A DNA stretch of 64,000 bases from Ascarosepion bandense (lineage: Eukaryota > Mollusca > Cephalopoda > Sepiida > Sepiidae), in the NCBI GenBank assembly GCA_037127315.1, contig JBBBDQ010000403.1, forward strand, positions 2,328,001 to 2,392,000, written 5' to 3'. The position numbers and the translations under genes were made by a program. Positions 21,783 through 32,789 of this stretch are shown here, one piece after another. Numbering within the stretch: the stretch's first letter is position 1; each line of letters begins with the position of its first letter. The notes beneath the pieces are model-generated. The model saw only the letters and a list, made by a program, of their open reading frames with translations, had not been told where the DNA came from and searched no databases.

Positions 21783-21980
21783 TGCCATGCCTCCTATCAC
21801 ACTAACTCCCAACTATTCTCACAACACTCTCATCTACCCAACCCTCATTCTCGGTATCCTTACCCGCCTATCACCCACCCTCTGTCATTTCCTATATTTA
21901 ATCAGCCTTTCTCCACTCTACGTAGCCCCCTGCACAGTAGTGGCAGTGACATGCCTTGCTCGGGGTGAAACACTTATAAA
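21783..21980 (+). mobile_element. LINE-A 3' tail (nested)
   Basis: CACACTAACTCCCAACTATTC to CGTAGCCCCCTGCACAGTAG and poly(A). It matches the minus-strand copy at 24049-24240. Confidence 0.8.
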
Positions 21981-22129
21981 AAAAAAAAAAATGTTTACGA
22001 CGTTTCGGCCGTTGTACTGGTCGGCCCTTTATCAGGCGTTAAGAAATTTCAAACCGAACCCTTTATTTCGATCACTGGGGGATATCATTCTCATTCCATG
22101 TGCGATACCACGTCCGTATGTCATGTAGT

Positions 22130-22345
22130 TATAACTCATCTCTCGAAATTGGAGTAGATAGATCTATCTATCTCCAGGTTCACACTCCACCCGCGTCTAT
22201 TGAACAGGTGAAGAGGCTCATCCCTTGTTCCCTGTTTAGGATGTGGTTTCCTGCTTTTCTCTTTTCCAATCTTTTCACTATTACGTAGCCCCCTACACAT
22301 CAGTGGCGTTACCGCCTTGCTCGGAGTGATACGATTAAAAAAAAA
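22130..22345 (+). mobile_element. LINE-A-type 3' tail, subfamily 2 (nested)
   Basis: TTCACACTCCACCCGCGTCT to CTTGCTCGGAGTGATACGATT and poly(A). Same subfamily as 6235-6422. Confidence 0.8.
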
Positions 22346-22527
22346 AAAAAGAAAACAACTTATTTGTTAACCACTGCTGTAACCAGGTATTGAACTCACA
22401 ACTCTTTGGGTCAAGTCACTGGAACTAAACAACACTTACATCCACTAGGCCATGTGTCCTTGAGAACACGAGTGAAACGTCGTAATCATGGCAATAAAGA
22501 TGAGGAGAACTGTCCGAACAATGAAAA

Positions 22528-23363
22528 CAATATAAGTCTAGGGTGTTCCATTAAGGCAGATCGAAGTTAGCAGTAAATAAAACAGTGTTATTAGTGAAAT
22601 TGTATTGATCACTATTTCATCATATTATTTGAGCCAGGGTAATTATATATGAAAAATGATATTGCCCAGATGTCCTACAACGCTTCACTCAATGTGTAGC
22701 TGCCGCCAGGCACCATTTGCTACCAAATCCAATGTAAAAATCAGCAGGTTCGTTTTCTCGCCAAAGTGAGCCGTGTATTCTTGACCGGCGGCCTTGTCAC
22801 TCCTTTGGACAATGTGGTCAGAAAATATAGTTCCTTATATTTTAGGATAACGTAAAACAATAATGAGGTCTAAATGAGAAGTATGAGACAAAACAGTAAA
22901 GTTAGAATAAGTAAGTAAAAATATAACAAATAAGCTGTCTTACGGCAACCTTTTCTAAAATATAGGATTTTTGGTCTCTGAGTAAGAAATAGAAATCCCC
23001 TTAACAGTATATTGGGTTGAGACCTTCTAAGAGGGCAGACGTAAATTTGTTATCTCCAGTGGCAGCACATTCGTTCGGTACTGTTAGGGAGTAACTCAAT
23101 TGCCATAGACCACACGAGGTGCCAACGAGGTAATAACATTTTTTTCTATTCAATTTTCAGCAAACCCTAGACAATTTTTATAGTTAATGGAATTTAATTC
23201 TTTTAAAGTTTTATTGCCTTTTAGACCCTTCCTTAATTTGTAAAAATATACTGTTTTGGCGACGCAAACGATTCCTGTTGATTTAAACACTTGCAATAAG
23301 TTCCCTTGTTTTGTTCTCAGAACAGAAGTATGTGAGCGAGGTAGAAAAGAGTGACAATTGAAG

Positions 23364-23368
<5 letters not shown>
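22528..23368. other. Unassigned intron sequence
   Basis: No exon or repeat recognised. Confidence 0.5.
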
Positions 23369-23411
<43 letters not shown>

Positions 23412-23430
23412 TAGATAGATAGAGAGAATG
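23369..23430. repeat. (AG)n/(ATAG)n microsatellite
   Basis: AG dinucleotides running into ATAG tetramers. Confidence 0.95.
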
Positions 23431-23694
23431 ATATGAAGTTGGGGGTCCATATGAACTCCTGGTTGGTTCATATGACATTAGAGGGGGTACACTCAAAAAA
23501 TAGCTAATTCTGGATTTACGGTATTATTTTAGTGATTGATAGAAGTGGAATTTCTACAGTTATCTACGCCATATTAAAATAATAAACATAGAAAAACAAC
23601 GCCAAAACCAGCAGAAAACAAGATTTAAGTTAGCGTCCCTTTTACTCTACCGTATGCAGCAAAAGCCGAATAAAAACTGAAAAGGATCTTTTTA

Positions 23695-24048
23695 ATCATT
23701 TCACCCCAAACAAGGCATTCTACTGCCATTGCGCAGGAGGTTACAGAGGGGAAAGTGATGAGAAAGAGGGGTTAGTTATATAAATTGTCAGGAGGAGGGT
23801 AATAGACGGATGAGAATACCGAGGATGGGGGTGGAGTAGATGAAAAAAAAAGAGATTGAGAGAATGGATGCGAGTTAGTGAGATAGAAGATGTCTATTGA
23901 CCTTATATTTTAATAACTGGAGATTGTAGTTGTCGGGGAAGCAAATATATGGAAGGGAATTCCACAGGTGGGAAGTGCGTGAGAAGAAGCTGTTAGAGTA
24001 GAAATTGCGGTTACATTTTATCGGTTTCACTGTAAAAGGGTGGGACCT
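23695..24048 (-). mobile_element. LINE-A, 3' part, interrupted
   Basis: The tail on the minus strand starts at ATTTCACCCCAAACAAGGC and runs to ACTGTAAAAGGGTGGGACC. There it is cut by another LINE-A tail and resumes at about 24335. Confidence 0.8.
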
Positions 24049-24334
24049 TTTTTTTTATAAGCGTTTCACCCCGAGCAAGGCATGTCACTGCCACTACTGC
24101 GCAGGGGGCTACGTAGAGTGGAGAAAGGATGATTAAATATAGGAAATGTCAGAGGGTAGGTGATAGGCGGGTAAGGATACCGAGAATGAGGGTTGGGTAG
24201 ATGAGAGTGTTCTGAGAATAATTGGGAGTTAGTGTGATAGGAGGTGTCTATTGACCCTACATTTAAACACCTGGAGATTGTAACTGTCGGGAAAGCAGAG
24301 TTGTGGAAGGGAGTTCCACAGGCGGGAAGCGAGT
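24049..24334 (-). mobile_element. LINE-A tail nested in LINE-A
   Basis: A T-run, then GCGTTTCACCCCGAGCAAGG to GGAAGGGAGTTCCACAGGCGGG. It interrupts an older copy in the same orientation. Confidence 0.75.
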
Positions 24335-24632
24335 TGCTAATCTAGTAGCTCGTGTAAACTCGTACATAGAAGGCACCAGTGAGGTAAGTTCATTGGAGCA
24401 GAAGCCGTGATAGTATTTATAGAAGAGGCACAGGGAAGCCACGTCACGCCAGTGAGAGTGACTGCAACCGAGCTGCCAAGTCAGTATCGATCACATTACA
24501 GATTCTCCGTTGAATTTTGTCAAGAAGCCCATGGTGAATAGCAGGGACACCCGACCAGATGTGGCAGCAGTGTTCAATACACGGACAAATGGTAGATTTA
24601 TATATGTGCAGGATGGACTCAGACTATAAATG
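24335..24632 (-). mobile_element. LINE-A, RT part continuing 23695-24048
   Basis: TTGCTAATCTAGTAGCTCGTG to TATATATGTGCAGGATGGACTC parallels 28980-29280, the RT C-terminal part. Confidence 0.75.
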
Positions 24633-24703
24633 AAGGATTATATATAGAAAGTAAAATGATATAAAGATTATAATTTATTATATAAATTAATTTAATATAT
24701 TAA

Positions 24704-25187
24704 TCTACATAAATAAAAATGTACTTGTCCGTTTGTTACTATCCGCTAATCTAGAAAACGGCTCCACTAATTGTTTTGAAATTTTACAACAGCATTTCAA
24801 TCGAATTCGAGCGTGTTTTTATATACCATATATTAAAAAATATTGCAATATTAAAAAATATATATTTTGCAAATCTATTAGAGCAGATGAGAGCCGAATC
24901 AAAAAACTTTCATTTTCAATACGGACGCGTTTACAGACAACTTTGTTATTTCATAGAAAACATAGCAAAACTGCACATTTAAAGTAAACGAAGCCTTTTG
25001 TTATTATTATTTCTATTTTGGCGGGCGTAAACAACAGAAATCCGTTTCTTTTAAAAAAATATCTATTCATTTTTCAAACGAATTATTATCGATATCTCAT
25101 TTATTTCGTTGGTTTAGTAAATAGATTTCTTTTTTCTTCCATTTAACCAAACTGAGCCACAGCAACGAGTGGCCGGGTACAGCTAGT
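24704..25187 (+). mobile_element. Helitron-like element, second family
   Basis: Starts TCTACATAAATAAAAATGTAC and ends with GCAACGAGTGGCCGGGTACAGCTAGT: a GC-rich hairpin-like stretch, then CTAG-T. No helicase coding. It differs from the family at 32998-33751 except at the terminus. Confidence 0.6.
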
Positions 25188-25550
25188 AATAAATAATGAT
25201 AATAAGTTTAAATTTAAATAAGATAAAATATTAATATAAATGAATTAATAGAACAATAGACTCGCCATTGTGAAAAAAAGGGTGATCTTCGACTATCATT
25301 GACATCGATGGAGCCGAGTATAAAAAAAATCACAGTGCAGTATCAACCACAGGAGTCTCATTGAATAAATCTGATCTTTTTTATTTTATTAATTGCACTC
25401 ATATTTTAAAATGGTTTGTTATGTTAATTGAACACAAGTTATTTTATTAATGTACTAGGTTTCATAGAATTGAGTTGTTAAATACAAGTTTATTTTCATT
25501 AAATTAGTTTTACTTCAAAATAAAGTTCATACATTTACTATTTCGATAAT

Positions 25551-25828
25551 CAGTTAAGTGCCATACGTGATACACGCTTTGGCGATCATGTCTCGAAAGA
25601 GACATGACACTGGGAAGAAGATTATCCCACAGAAGTTTGCCATTGCTTTCTGCGGTAGACTGGTTGCCAGCCAAGGCTGTAGAACCCAATCTGTACTTTT
25701 ATTTAACCCATAACTGGAGGGAAAAGACGGATTAATACATTTCCCAGGGGTATTTGTGCGTAAGTGATACAAGGAGTTCAACTGTAATTCGAACTTGTGT
25801 CGATATCCACTGCACCACAACGCACATT
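25551..25828 (-). mobile_element. SINE-A with target-site duplication
   Basis: Near-complete SINE-A. The flanks TTTCGATAAT (25542-25551) and TTTCGATAAT (25828-25837) form a 10-bp direct repeat, as expected for LINE-mediated insertion. Confidence 0.9.
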
Positions 25829-25945
25829 TCGATAATACAATTCTTAAACTTATTTTTTAGAAAAAAATAAAATATGGCGTCCACAAAAAAAAAAAAAAAA
25901 ATTAAGAGTAAATGTGGTCCATGATGAGATATTTGAGAACCACTG
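25720..25945. repeat. Left arm of a 2-kb-spaced inverted duplication
   Basis: From the SINE-A head through TTTCGATAATACAATTCTTA and GTCCACAAAAAA to ATGATGAGATATTTG. This is the reverse complement of 27845-28055, including the SINE/flank junction. Confidence 0.8.
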
Positions 25946-25949
25946 ATGT

Positions 25950-26060
25950 AAAATAAAAAAAAGAAGAAGAAAAAAGAAGAAGAAAAAAGAAGAGGAAGAA
26001 GAAAAGAAGAAGAAGAAAAGAAGAAGAAGAAAAGAAGAAGAGTAATGCGATGAAAAAATC
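25950..26060. repeat. (GAA)n-rich purine tract
   Basis: AAGAAGAAG-rich tract. It opens just after GAGAACCACTG, which resembles an inverted hAT-type terminus. Confidence 0.85.
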
Positions 26061-26164
26061 AGAGTAAAGTGTAAAAACAGAAATTGCAAGTCAAGACGAA
26101 AAAAGAAAAGAAAACACACTGAAAGTACAAAAAGTTAAGAGACGAATGCAGTGAAGAATCTTCT

Positions 26165-26530
26165 TTTTTTATAGCCTCTTTTTCTTCATAACTTTGTCGA
26201 TCATGGCTCTCTATAACTTCCAATCCTTTACAGCTGTTACCAATGTCTATTATTACTCCTCTCACTCTTTATTCTGTGATCTATTTACACAAGGTCACTT
26301 GCTGTTTTTCTCTGCCCATCAGCATTCAGTATATCATTCAAGTGTCAAATTCTTCACACACTTTTTTTTTCATGGTGTGTCCCAAATTTTTTAAAGTATT
26401 TCTGATTCTATTTTTTTCTGTTTTCCTTATAACTACTTCATTGTTCACATACACCGTCAAAGGCATTTTTGCAGCATTTTGTAGAACTACATCTCTGTGG
26501 CCTTAAATTGCTTCCTTATCTACGATGAAG
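26165..26530 (-). mobile_element. RTE copy in minus orientation, 3' part
   Basis: The plus reading CGATCATGGCTCTCTATAAC and CATTTTGTAGAACTACATCTC parallels 12397-12730. It is interrupted at about 26530 by an RTE copy of opposite strand and resumes at 27455. Confidence 0.65.
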
Positions 26531-26544
26531 GTAGTATCGTATGC

Positions 26545-27355
26545 AAATTTGACATGAGAGTATTTTGAGGACCCAGGATTTGTAATCAGAGGCCACAATT
26601 CGAACAACATAAGGTATGCAGATGATAGAGTGCTGATTGCAGACACGAAAAGGAAATTACAAGACCTTCTACAGAAGGGAGCTGAAGAAAGTGACAAAAA
26701 CAAAAAGGACTACAAATATACTGCAAAAAACTGAATGCATGGTCATCAGCAAAAGAGCAACCCAAAATGCCAAATACAGGTGAGGGAAATGGAAAGTGCA
26801 ACACAGAGATCCGAAGGTGAATTGGCATGGCGAAGGACGCGTTCCAGAAGCTGAGTAAAGTACCAAGACACAGGAAAATTTCACTAGAAACAAAGAAGAG
26901 AGTGCTAGATTGCTATGCGATGTCAGTTCTTTAATACGGCAGTCAATCTTGGATAATATCATTAAAGATGAAGGAAAAACCTGAAGCAGCTGAAATGTGG
27001 TTCTACAGAAGGATGCTGCGGATATCATGGACCGAGCATGTGAGCAATGATGAGGTGATGGAAAGAATTGCAACGAAAAGAAAATTAATAGTGAGCATCA
27101 GGAAGAGACAACTGAAGTTCCTGTGACATACAATGAGGAAGAAGGGCCTGGAGAACCAGGCCAGACAGAGGGAAAAAGAGACAGAGGAAGGCAGCAGATA
27201 ACATATTTGAAGGGCCTGAGCAGGTTGATGGTAGAACGGGGTTTGGGTGTTATAACAGGAGAAAGTGTGCCAAGACCCACCAGGGATAGGGAGACGTGGA
27301 AAGCCATGATCGCCTACGTCCTGAAAGGATAGGGTACATAGAAGAAGAAGAAAAA
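26545..27355 (+). mobile_element. RTE/BovB-like LINE, RT C-terminal half, inserted head-on
   Basis: Plus-strand frames carry NIRYADDRVLIADTKRKLQ (RT box), RRMLRISWTEHVSNDEV, RKRQLKFL and DRETWKAMIAYVLKG, followed by a GAAGAAGAAG tail. Frameshifts and stops are frequent. It lies inside another RTE copy on the opposite strand. Confidence 0.85.
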
Positions 27356-27454
27356 ACAGAGACTAACTGGAGAAGTAGGGGAGAAAATATCCCTGTTGTC
27401 ACAAAGGACACTGTGAGATGTACTACGATTACTACGATGCACAAAGACGAAACA

Positions 27455-27605
27455 TAAGAATGAGATTGTTCAGCATTCACTGCTACATAACCGGATTGAT
27501 ATGACATAGCAGTTCACTTCTCCTTCCTTTGTTTCTAACGAAATTTCCTGTTTCTTAATACTTTGCTTATTTTCTTAGAAGGTATATTTCCAAGACACCT
27601 TCGAA
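27455..27605 (-). mobile_element. RTE copy in minus orientation, continuation
   Basis: TTGTTCAGCATTCACTGC, ATATGACATAGCAG and TACTTTGCTTATTTTCT follow on from 26165-26530 in RTE order. Confidence 0.65.
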
Positions 27606-27619
27606 TTTCGAAGGTGAAA

Positions 27620-27800
27620 AACGTTTTTTTTTTATTTAATCATATCACCCCGAGCAAGGTGGTAACGCCACTGATGTGCAGGGGGCTACGTAAGAGTGAA
27701 AAGATTGGAAAAGAGAAAGCCGGAAACCACATCCTAAACAAGGAAACAAGGGATGAGCCTCTACACCTGTTCAATAGACGTGGGTGGATTAGAACCTTAT
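27620..27800 (-). mobile_element. LINE-A-type tail, subfamily 2
   Basis: ATCATATCACCCCGAGCAAGG to CTGTTCAATAGACGTGGGTG, the inverse of 22140-22340. Confidence 0.8.
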
Positions 27801-27844
27801 AAAAATAACAAGAAAAACGAAAAGAACAAAATTAGGTACCTCCA

Positions 27845-28055
27845 CTTTTCAGTATAAATTTCAAATATCTAATCATGCACCACATTTACTCATAATTTTT
27901 TTTTTGTGGACCCCATATTTTATTTTTTAGAAAAAAATAAATTTAAGAATTGTATTATCGAAGTGTGCGTTGTGGTGCAGTGGATATCGACACGAGTTCG
28001 AATTCCATTTAGACTCTTTGTATCACTTACGCACAAATACCTCTGAGAAAGTTAT
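27845..28055. repeat. Right arm of inverted duplication, with SINE-A head
   Basis: The reverse complement of 25720-25945. The SINE-A part (27963-28055) has the A box-like TGGTGCAGTGG and B box-like GAGTTCGAATTCC, then stops at GAGAAAG. Confidence 0.8.
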
Positions 28056-28248
28056 ATTTTTCCGATAAAACTTTGTTTTTATTTAGTTTGGGGCCTTTTT
28101 CTTTCATACTATGCTGTTTTTTCAGCGATTTTGCGGAAGTACCTAAACAAAACTATCAATGAAGGAAAAAGACATCGTAAAAAAATACAACGGAAAGAAA
28201 AATGAAAGAAAAATCAGGGAGAAGAAAAGAGAATAACTTTGAATTTAC

Positions 28249-28520
28249 CGCAGCCGACCTTATTTCTCCAGTTCAGTGTGATTCCAACTTTTTCACACTG
28301 TAATGCAAAACCTTCGATCGCTTCGCACACAGCTAAATTAAATTGTTTCTTGTTATGACGATATGCACATGCATCCATCTTGCAGGATTCATAAAATTCT
28401 AACATAATTCTTTCCCCGAGTTTCTCGAAGCATGGGCCAAATACATCCGGTGTTTTGATGACATCGCACCTTTTCGTCACCCTGGCTGGGCAAGTGGTAT
28501 TCACATCTTTCACAAAACAT
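28249..28520 (-). CDS. Exon 5: C8 domain
   Basis: A 272-bp exon (phase 2 to 1). The acceptor is AATTTCACAG before ATGTTTTG; the donor is GGCTGCG followed by GTAAATTC. The translation carries the C8 cysteine pattern: RCDVIKTPDVFGPC, then FYESCKMDACAY, LAVCEAIEGFALQC and finally LNWRNKVGC. C8 always follows VWD in D assemblies, and the phase-2 junction with exon 4 fits although the intron between is about 21.8 kb and filled with satellite, Gypsy, mariner and Helitron-like sequence. The residues before the first C8 Cys (CFVKDVNTTC) complete the linker after VWD. Confidence 0.92.
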
Positions 28521-28559
28521 CTGTGAAATTAGAAAACAGATTATCATTAAAATAACAAA

Positions 28560-28640
28560 TAAAAAAAAAACACCCCAAGTACGGCGATAATGCCACTGAG
28601 ATACAAGGGGGTTACTGAAAGTGAAATAAAATAAGAAAAT
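28560..28640 (-). mobile_element. Very short LINE-A tail
   Basis: ACACCCCAAGTACGGCGATAATGCCACTGAG, the extreme 3' end only, directly beside a longer copy. Confidence 0.65.
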
Positions 28641-28649
28641 TTTTTGTTT

Positions 28650-29655
28650 TTATTCATTTCACCCCAAGCAAGGAATTTTATAGCCACTGTTGCGCAGGGG
28701 GTTACATAGGGGAAAGTGATGAGAAATTTCAGGAGGAGGGTATGAGAATACCGGTGTAATGTGGGCGAAGTGGATGGAGAAAAGAACTTGAGAGAATGGA
28801 TGCAAGTTAGTGAGATAGGAGATGTCTATTGACCTTAGATTTAAATTCCTGAAAATTGTAACTGTCGGGGAAGCAAGTAAACGGAAGGGAATTCCACAGG
28901 CAGGAAATGCGAGAAAAGAAGCTGTTAGAGTAGAAATTGCGGTTACATTTCATCGGTTACACTGTAAAAGAGTGGGACCTAATTGGTAGTCTAGTAGCTT
29001 GTGTAAATTCATACATAGGGGGCACCAGTGAGGAAAGTTCATTGGAGCAGAAGCCGTGATAGCATTTGTAGAAGAGGCACAGGGAAGCCATGTCACGCCG
29101 GTGAGAGAGCGACTGCAGCTGAGCTGCCAAGTCGGTATCGATCACATTACAGATTCTCCGTTGGATTTTGTCAAGAACTCCGAGGTGAATAGCAGGGGCA
29201 CCCGACCAGGTTTGGCAGCAGTATTCAATACATGGGAAGATGGTAGATTTATATATGTGCAGGATGAACACAGACGGGAAAAATTTTCTGGCCCTGAACA
29301 GTGAACCGACCTTCTTAGCAGCGGATTTAGCTATGCATTCGATTTAGTCATTCCACTTGAGGTCCGCTGAGAGTGTTAGGCCAAGGAGGCGTAGTGTTTT
29401 GCTCTCAGGGAGGCTAGCCTGAGCCACGCTAATGGTGGTGGGTAGGAGCGATCGTCAATGATGGTTAATAAATAGCAGCTTCGTTTTGGAAGCATTAAAA
29501 TTTACGAACCATTTCTTACCCCAGTCCATCACGGATTGGAGGTCCTTCTCTAGCTCGGCAGCGAGGTTCGCTTTGTCAACCTCGGCAAATTTTGATCGAG
29601 ACGAGAGTAAACGGTGTTGTTGTCAGAGTATATGCGAAAGGAGAATAAAAGAAAA
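28650..29655 (-). mobile_element. LINE-A, longest copy, RT C-terminal part
   Basis: The minus frame 28957-29271 reads KSTIFPCIEYCCQTWSGAP, RRICNVID and LSHRRDMASLCLFYKCYHG, the end of a CR1/L2/jockey-type RT. Further upstream codons (SLRLLG-like) continue to about 29650. The 3' UTR runs left to TTCACCCCAAGCAAGG. No poly(A) of usual length is seen. Confidence 0.88.
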
Positions 29656-29689
29656 AGATTCAGAAGATGGCGATTGATGTTGCATTTAT

Positions 29690-30055
29690 ATTTTTAAAGA
29701 GTGTAGATAACAGGAAAGCAAAAAATCTGAAGGAAGTTCCACAGATTAGAATTTCCAGAAAATAAATTATTAGAATATAACATGCAGTTTTATCAATCTA
29801 GTTCAACAGTAAAAGAGTGAGACCTCATTGCCAGTCTAGTAGTACGCTTTAATTAATGCAGCAAAGTTATAATGAAGGAGAGCTCATTAGAACAACTGAC
29901 ATGGAAGTATTTGTAGAAACGACAGGGAATAACCACATCTCGTTGGTGAGAAAGTGACTGAAGTCGAGATGCCAGGTCAAGATCGATTACATTACAGACC
30001 CTTCTTTGAATTTTGTCAACAATCTTGAAATATGTCTATATTAGAATTACCAAAC
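29690..30055 (-). mobile_element. Older LINE-A copy
   Basis: AACAGTAAAAGAGTGAGACCTCATTGCC to GATCGATTACATTACAGACC matches 28960-29150 at reduced identity, behind the longer copy. Confidence 0.7.
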
Positions 30056-30109
30056 CATGACAGTTATGCATGAACAAATGTTAGATTCATAAATATGCAA
30101 TTTGCGGTT

Positions 30110-30930
30110 GGTTGGTTGTTTTGTTTAGCAGCATATTGTACGTGTTGCCTAATGCCGAAGTTTGCATATAAAAATTCTTTAGCTTTCTTTCAAGAGAATG
30201 ACATTATTTAGTTATATTTATTAAATTATAGTTACTTAGCTGATTTTTTTTTAACCAAATAAACTTACAAATTGAAAGGAGCGAAAACTTGTTTATCCTA
30301 ATAAGAAATGAAATTAATCAATGCAAATGGGTATTTTTTGATAATATATGCCATGTCTTCAATTATATTGTAAAATGTATTGCTGATAATTTTACTATAA
30401 AATGCATTATTGGTAATTTTGCCATAAAAATATATTACTGGTAATTTTACTATAAAATGCATTATTGGTAATTTTGCCATAAAAATATATTGCTGGTAAT
30501 TTTACTATAAAATGCATTATTGGTAATTTTGCCATAAAAATATATTGCTGGTAATTTTACTATAAAATGCATTATTGGTAATTTTGTCATAAAAATATAT
30601 TACTGGTAATTTTACTATAAAATGCATTATTGGTAATTTTGTCATAAAATATATTGCTGGTAATTTTACTATAAAATGCTTTATTGGTAATTTTGTCATA
30701 AAAATATATTACTGGTAATTTTACTATAAAATGCATTATTGGTAATTTTGCCATAAAAATATATTGCTGGTAATTTTACTATAAAATGCATTATTGGTAA
30801 TTTTGCCATAAAAATATATTGCTGATAATTTTACTATAAAATGCATTATTGGTAATTTTGACATAAAAATATATTGCTGGTAATTTAACTATGTATTTTT
30901 TTTTTAAACTTTCAGCGTTTTGAATTTTGC
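30110..30930 (+). repeat. Element X, copy with a different expanded array
   Basis: TTTAGCAGCATATTGTACGTGTTGCC parallels the element X start (6460, 37130). The internal AAAATGTATTGCTGGTAAT motif, present once or twice in other copies, is amplified here. Confidence 0.55.
30365..30892. repeat. 55-bp dimeric minisatellite, about 9.5 units
   Basis: Two alternating half-units of 27 and 28 bp: GGTAATTTTACTATAAAATG and GGTAATTTTGCCATAAAAAT. A short higher-order repeat. Confidence 0.92.
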
Positions 30931-31411
30931 TTGGAGTCTTTTGATAGCGTATAATCCATTCTCTCCAATTACAGAGTTAGTTCTTTTCATGGCTGGTAAT
31001 ACTTTCCGGGAAAATTTCCGGATATATTCCCTATGAAAGTTGTTGGCCGGATTTATAATGCTTAAGATTCCTGTTTAGCGTGGAGATTTTCGAGTTTTGT
31101 ATTGATGGTTTTTGAAATGGGTTCTTCCGATTTATCTAGTAAATTCATTTAGCAGGTTTCAGGCGTGTATGATCTCTTTGGGAGTTTTTGAGATTTTCAC
31201 CAGTCGTTTGGTCATAGGTGTACCAACAGCTCGATATGTAGTCTATATTTGTTTCGTTGTTATTATGACTGATTACTGGATTCACCTTCTAAGTACATTG
31301 ACATCGATATGGCCTTTCATATATGAATACACGATTTTTCTTGCTTTTGAAAGCTTTGAATTGTTGCTTTCCTCTATACCTCACGACCATTTTATTTATC
31401 ATATATATATA
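30931..31411. other. Unassigned intron sequence
   Basis: A 107-codon open frame at 31112-31435 is hydrophobic by composition, has no family signature and runs into a MITE end. Not called a gene. Confidence 0.5.
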
Positions 31412-32090
31412 TACACTACCGGACATAATTATTAGGCCACCCCAGTTTTTTTTTCATACTAATTTTAGTTGATAATTCTAAATGAAAATAGAATGGTTCT
31501 TTTGTTATTATTACTTTGCTAAATTTTACAAGGTAAGGAAGCAAAGATGAACTCGCCCGAACCACCGTACATTTTTTTCATTCTTTCATTGATGAAACTG
31601 CAATATCAATCAGTCAAGTGCCATACGTGATACACGCTTGGGCGATCATGTCTCGAAAGAGACATGGCTGACTGGGCAGAAGATTATCCCGCAGTAGGTA
31701 GCCATTGCTTTCTGCGGTAGACTGGTTGCCGACTAAGGTTATAGAACCCAATCTGTCCTGCTATTTAACCCATAACTGGAAGGAAGAGACGGATTAATAC
31801 CTTTCCCAAGGGTATTTGCGCGTAAGTGAATACAATGGATTCAACTGGAATTCGAACTCGGCTCCCCGATTTCTCGTTCCGAGCTGATATCCACTGCGCC
31901 ACAACGCAATAGAGGTAATTATTAAATAGTTATAAATTCATTTGATGAACATATTATTGTGCAGTATTAACAAAAGAACCATTCTATTTTTATTTACAAT
32001 TATTCACTCGGTAATAAATACTAAAAAATAAGATGAAATACATAAATTTTTTCAAACACTGGGGCAGCCTAATAATTTTGGCCAGAAGTG
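31412..32090. mobile_element. Tc1/mariner-type MITE with SINE-A inserted
   Basis: Terminal repeats ACTACCGGACATAATTATTAGGCC and GCCTAATAATTTTGGCC...AGT are inverted and flanked by TA-rich DNA. The internal sequence matches the uninterrupted copy at 62216-62600. No transposase remains. Confidence 0.82.
31608..31912 (-). mobile_element. SINE-A nested in MITE
   Basis: Full SINE-A from CAATCAGTCAAGTGCC to GCGCCACAACGCAAT. The uninterrupted site is preserved in the MITE copy at 62216-62600 (CTGCAATATAGGCAATTATT when reversed). Confidence 0.9.
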
Positions 32091-32097
32091 TTTATAT

Positions 32098-32648
32098 ATA
32101 TATATCTAAACTTATTTATAAATGGAACTTTGTGTGTGTGTGTGTGTGTGTGTGTCTGTGTGTGTGTGTGTGTGTGTGTGCCCGTTACCTATAGACTCCG
32201 AAACGACGGAACCGATTTTCTTAAAAAATTTACACAGTTGTACTATAAGCGTCTGCGAGTGTTCTTAGCTAGGTTTTGTGTCGAGGTACTTCCGATAAGT
32301 ATCGAAAATCGATAATCGAAAAAATCGGCTAATAGAAGGAGTGGTCCGATTTTAATCATTTTGATACACTCATAGACAAAGACATAAGAAACGATATTCA
32401 GAAGTTTAAAGGTTGCAGTTCTTACAATAGTGCAAAAAAATCGACAATATATATATATATATATAAAGGCAAGATGTTTGTGTGTGTGTTTGTTTATCTG
32501 TCTATATACCCTTTATAAAAATCCACAATTTTTATCCGATTCTCACCAAACTTCACACAAATATTCTTTAGGCTGAGTCTAAGCTCCAGGACCATGGATT
32601 AGTTTCAAAGCTTTCATTACACCCGAGGAACGCCGGGCTATACTGCTA

Positions 32649-32651
<3 letters not shown>
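32098..32651 (+). mobile_element. Helitron-like element, internally deleted
   Basis: TCTAAACTTATTTATAAATGG start, (GT)n, internal (TA)n at 32446, a shortened right half (AAGGCAAGATGTTTGTG) and the CTGCTAGT end. Confidence 0.7.
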
Positions 32652-32696
<45 letters not shown>

Positions 32697-32789
32697 AATA
32701 AATCATAAAGATGAATATTTACGTCGATTGAGCCCTCTGGAGAATTGGTAGACTTTAAATTCAGTAGCTACTCACCGTTATTTATGCAT

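Larger units (their letters stand above)
21750..22527. mobile_element. MITE-like element with nested LINE tails
   Basis: The ends CATTGTTCAGACTGTTGTCC...ATTGCCATG and CATGGCAATAAAGATGAGGAG...CCGAACAATG are inverted repeats of about 37 bp with few mismatches. Inside are a TTTACGACGTTTCGGCCGTTGTAC block shared with 8915 and two LINE-A tails (21783-21980, 22130-22345). Confidence 0.7.

Noticed and set aside
25850..26119. Poly-Phe/Ser frames
   Set aside because: Translation of a GAA-rich purine tract.
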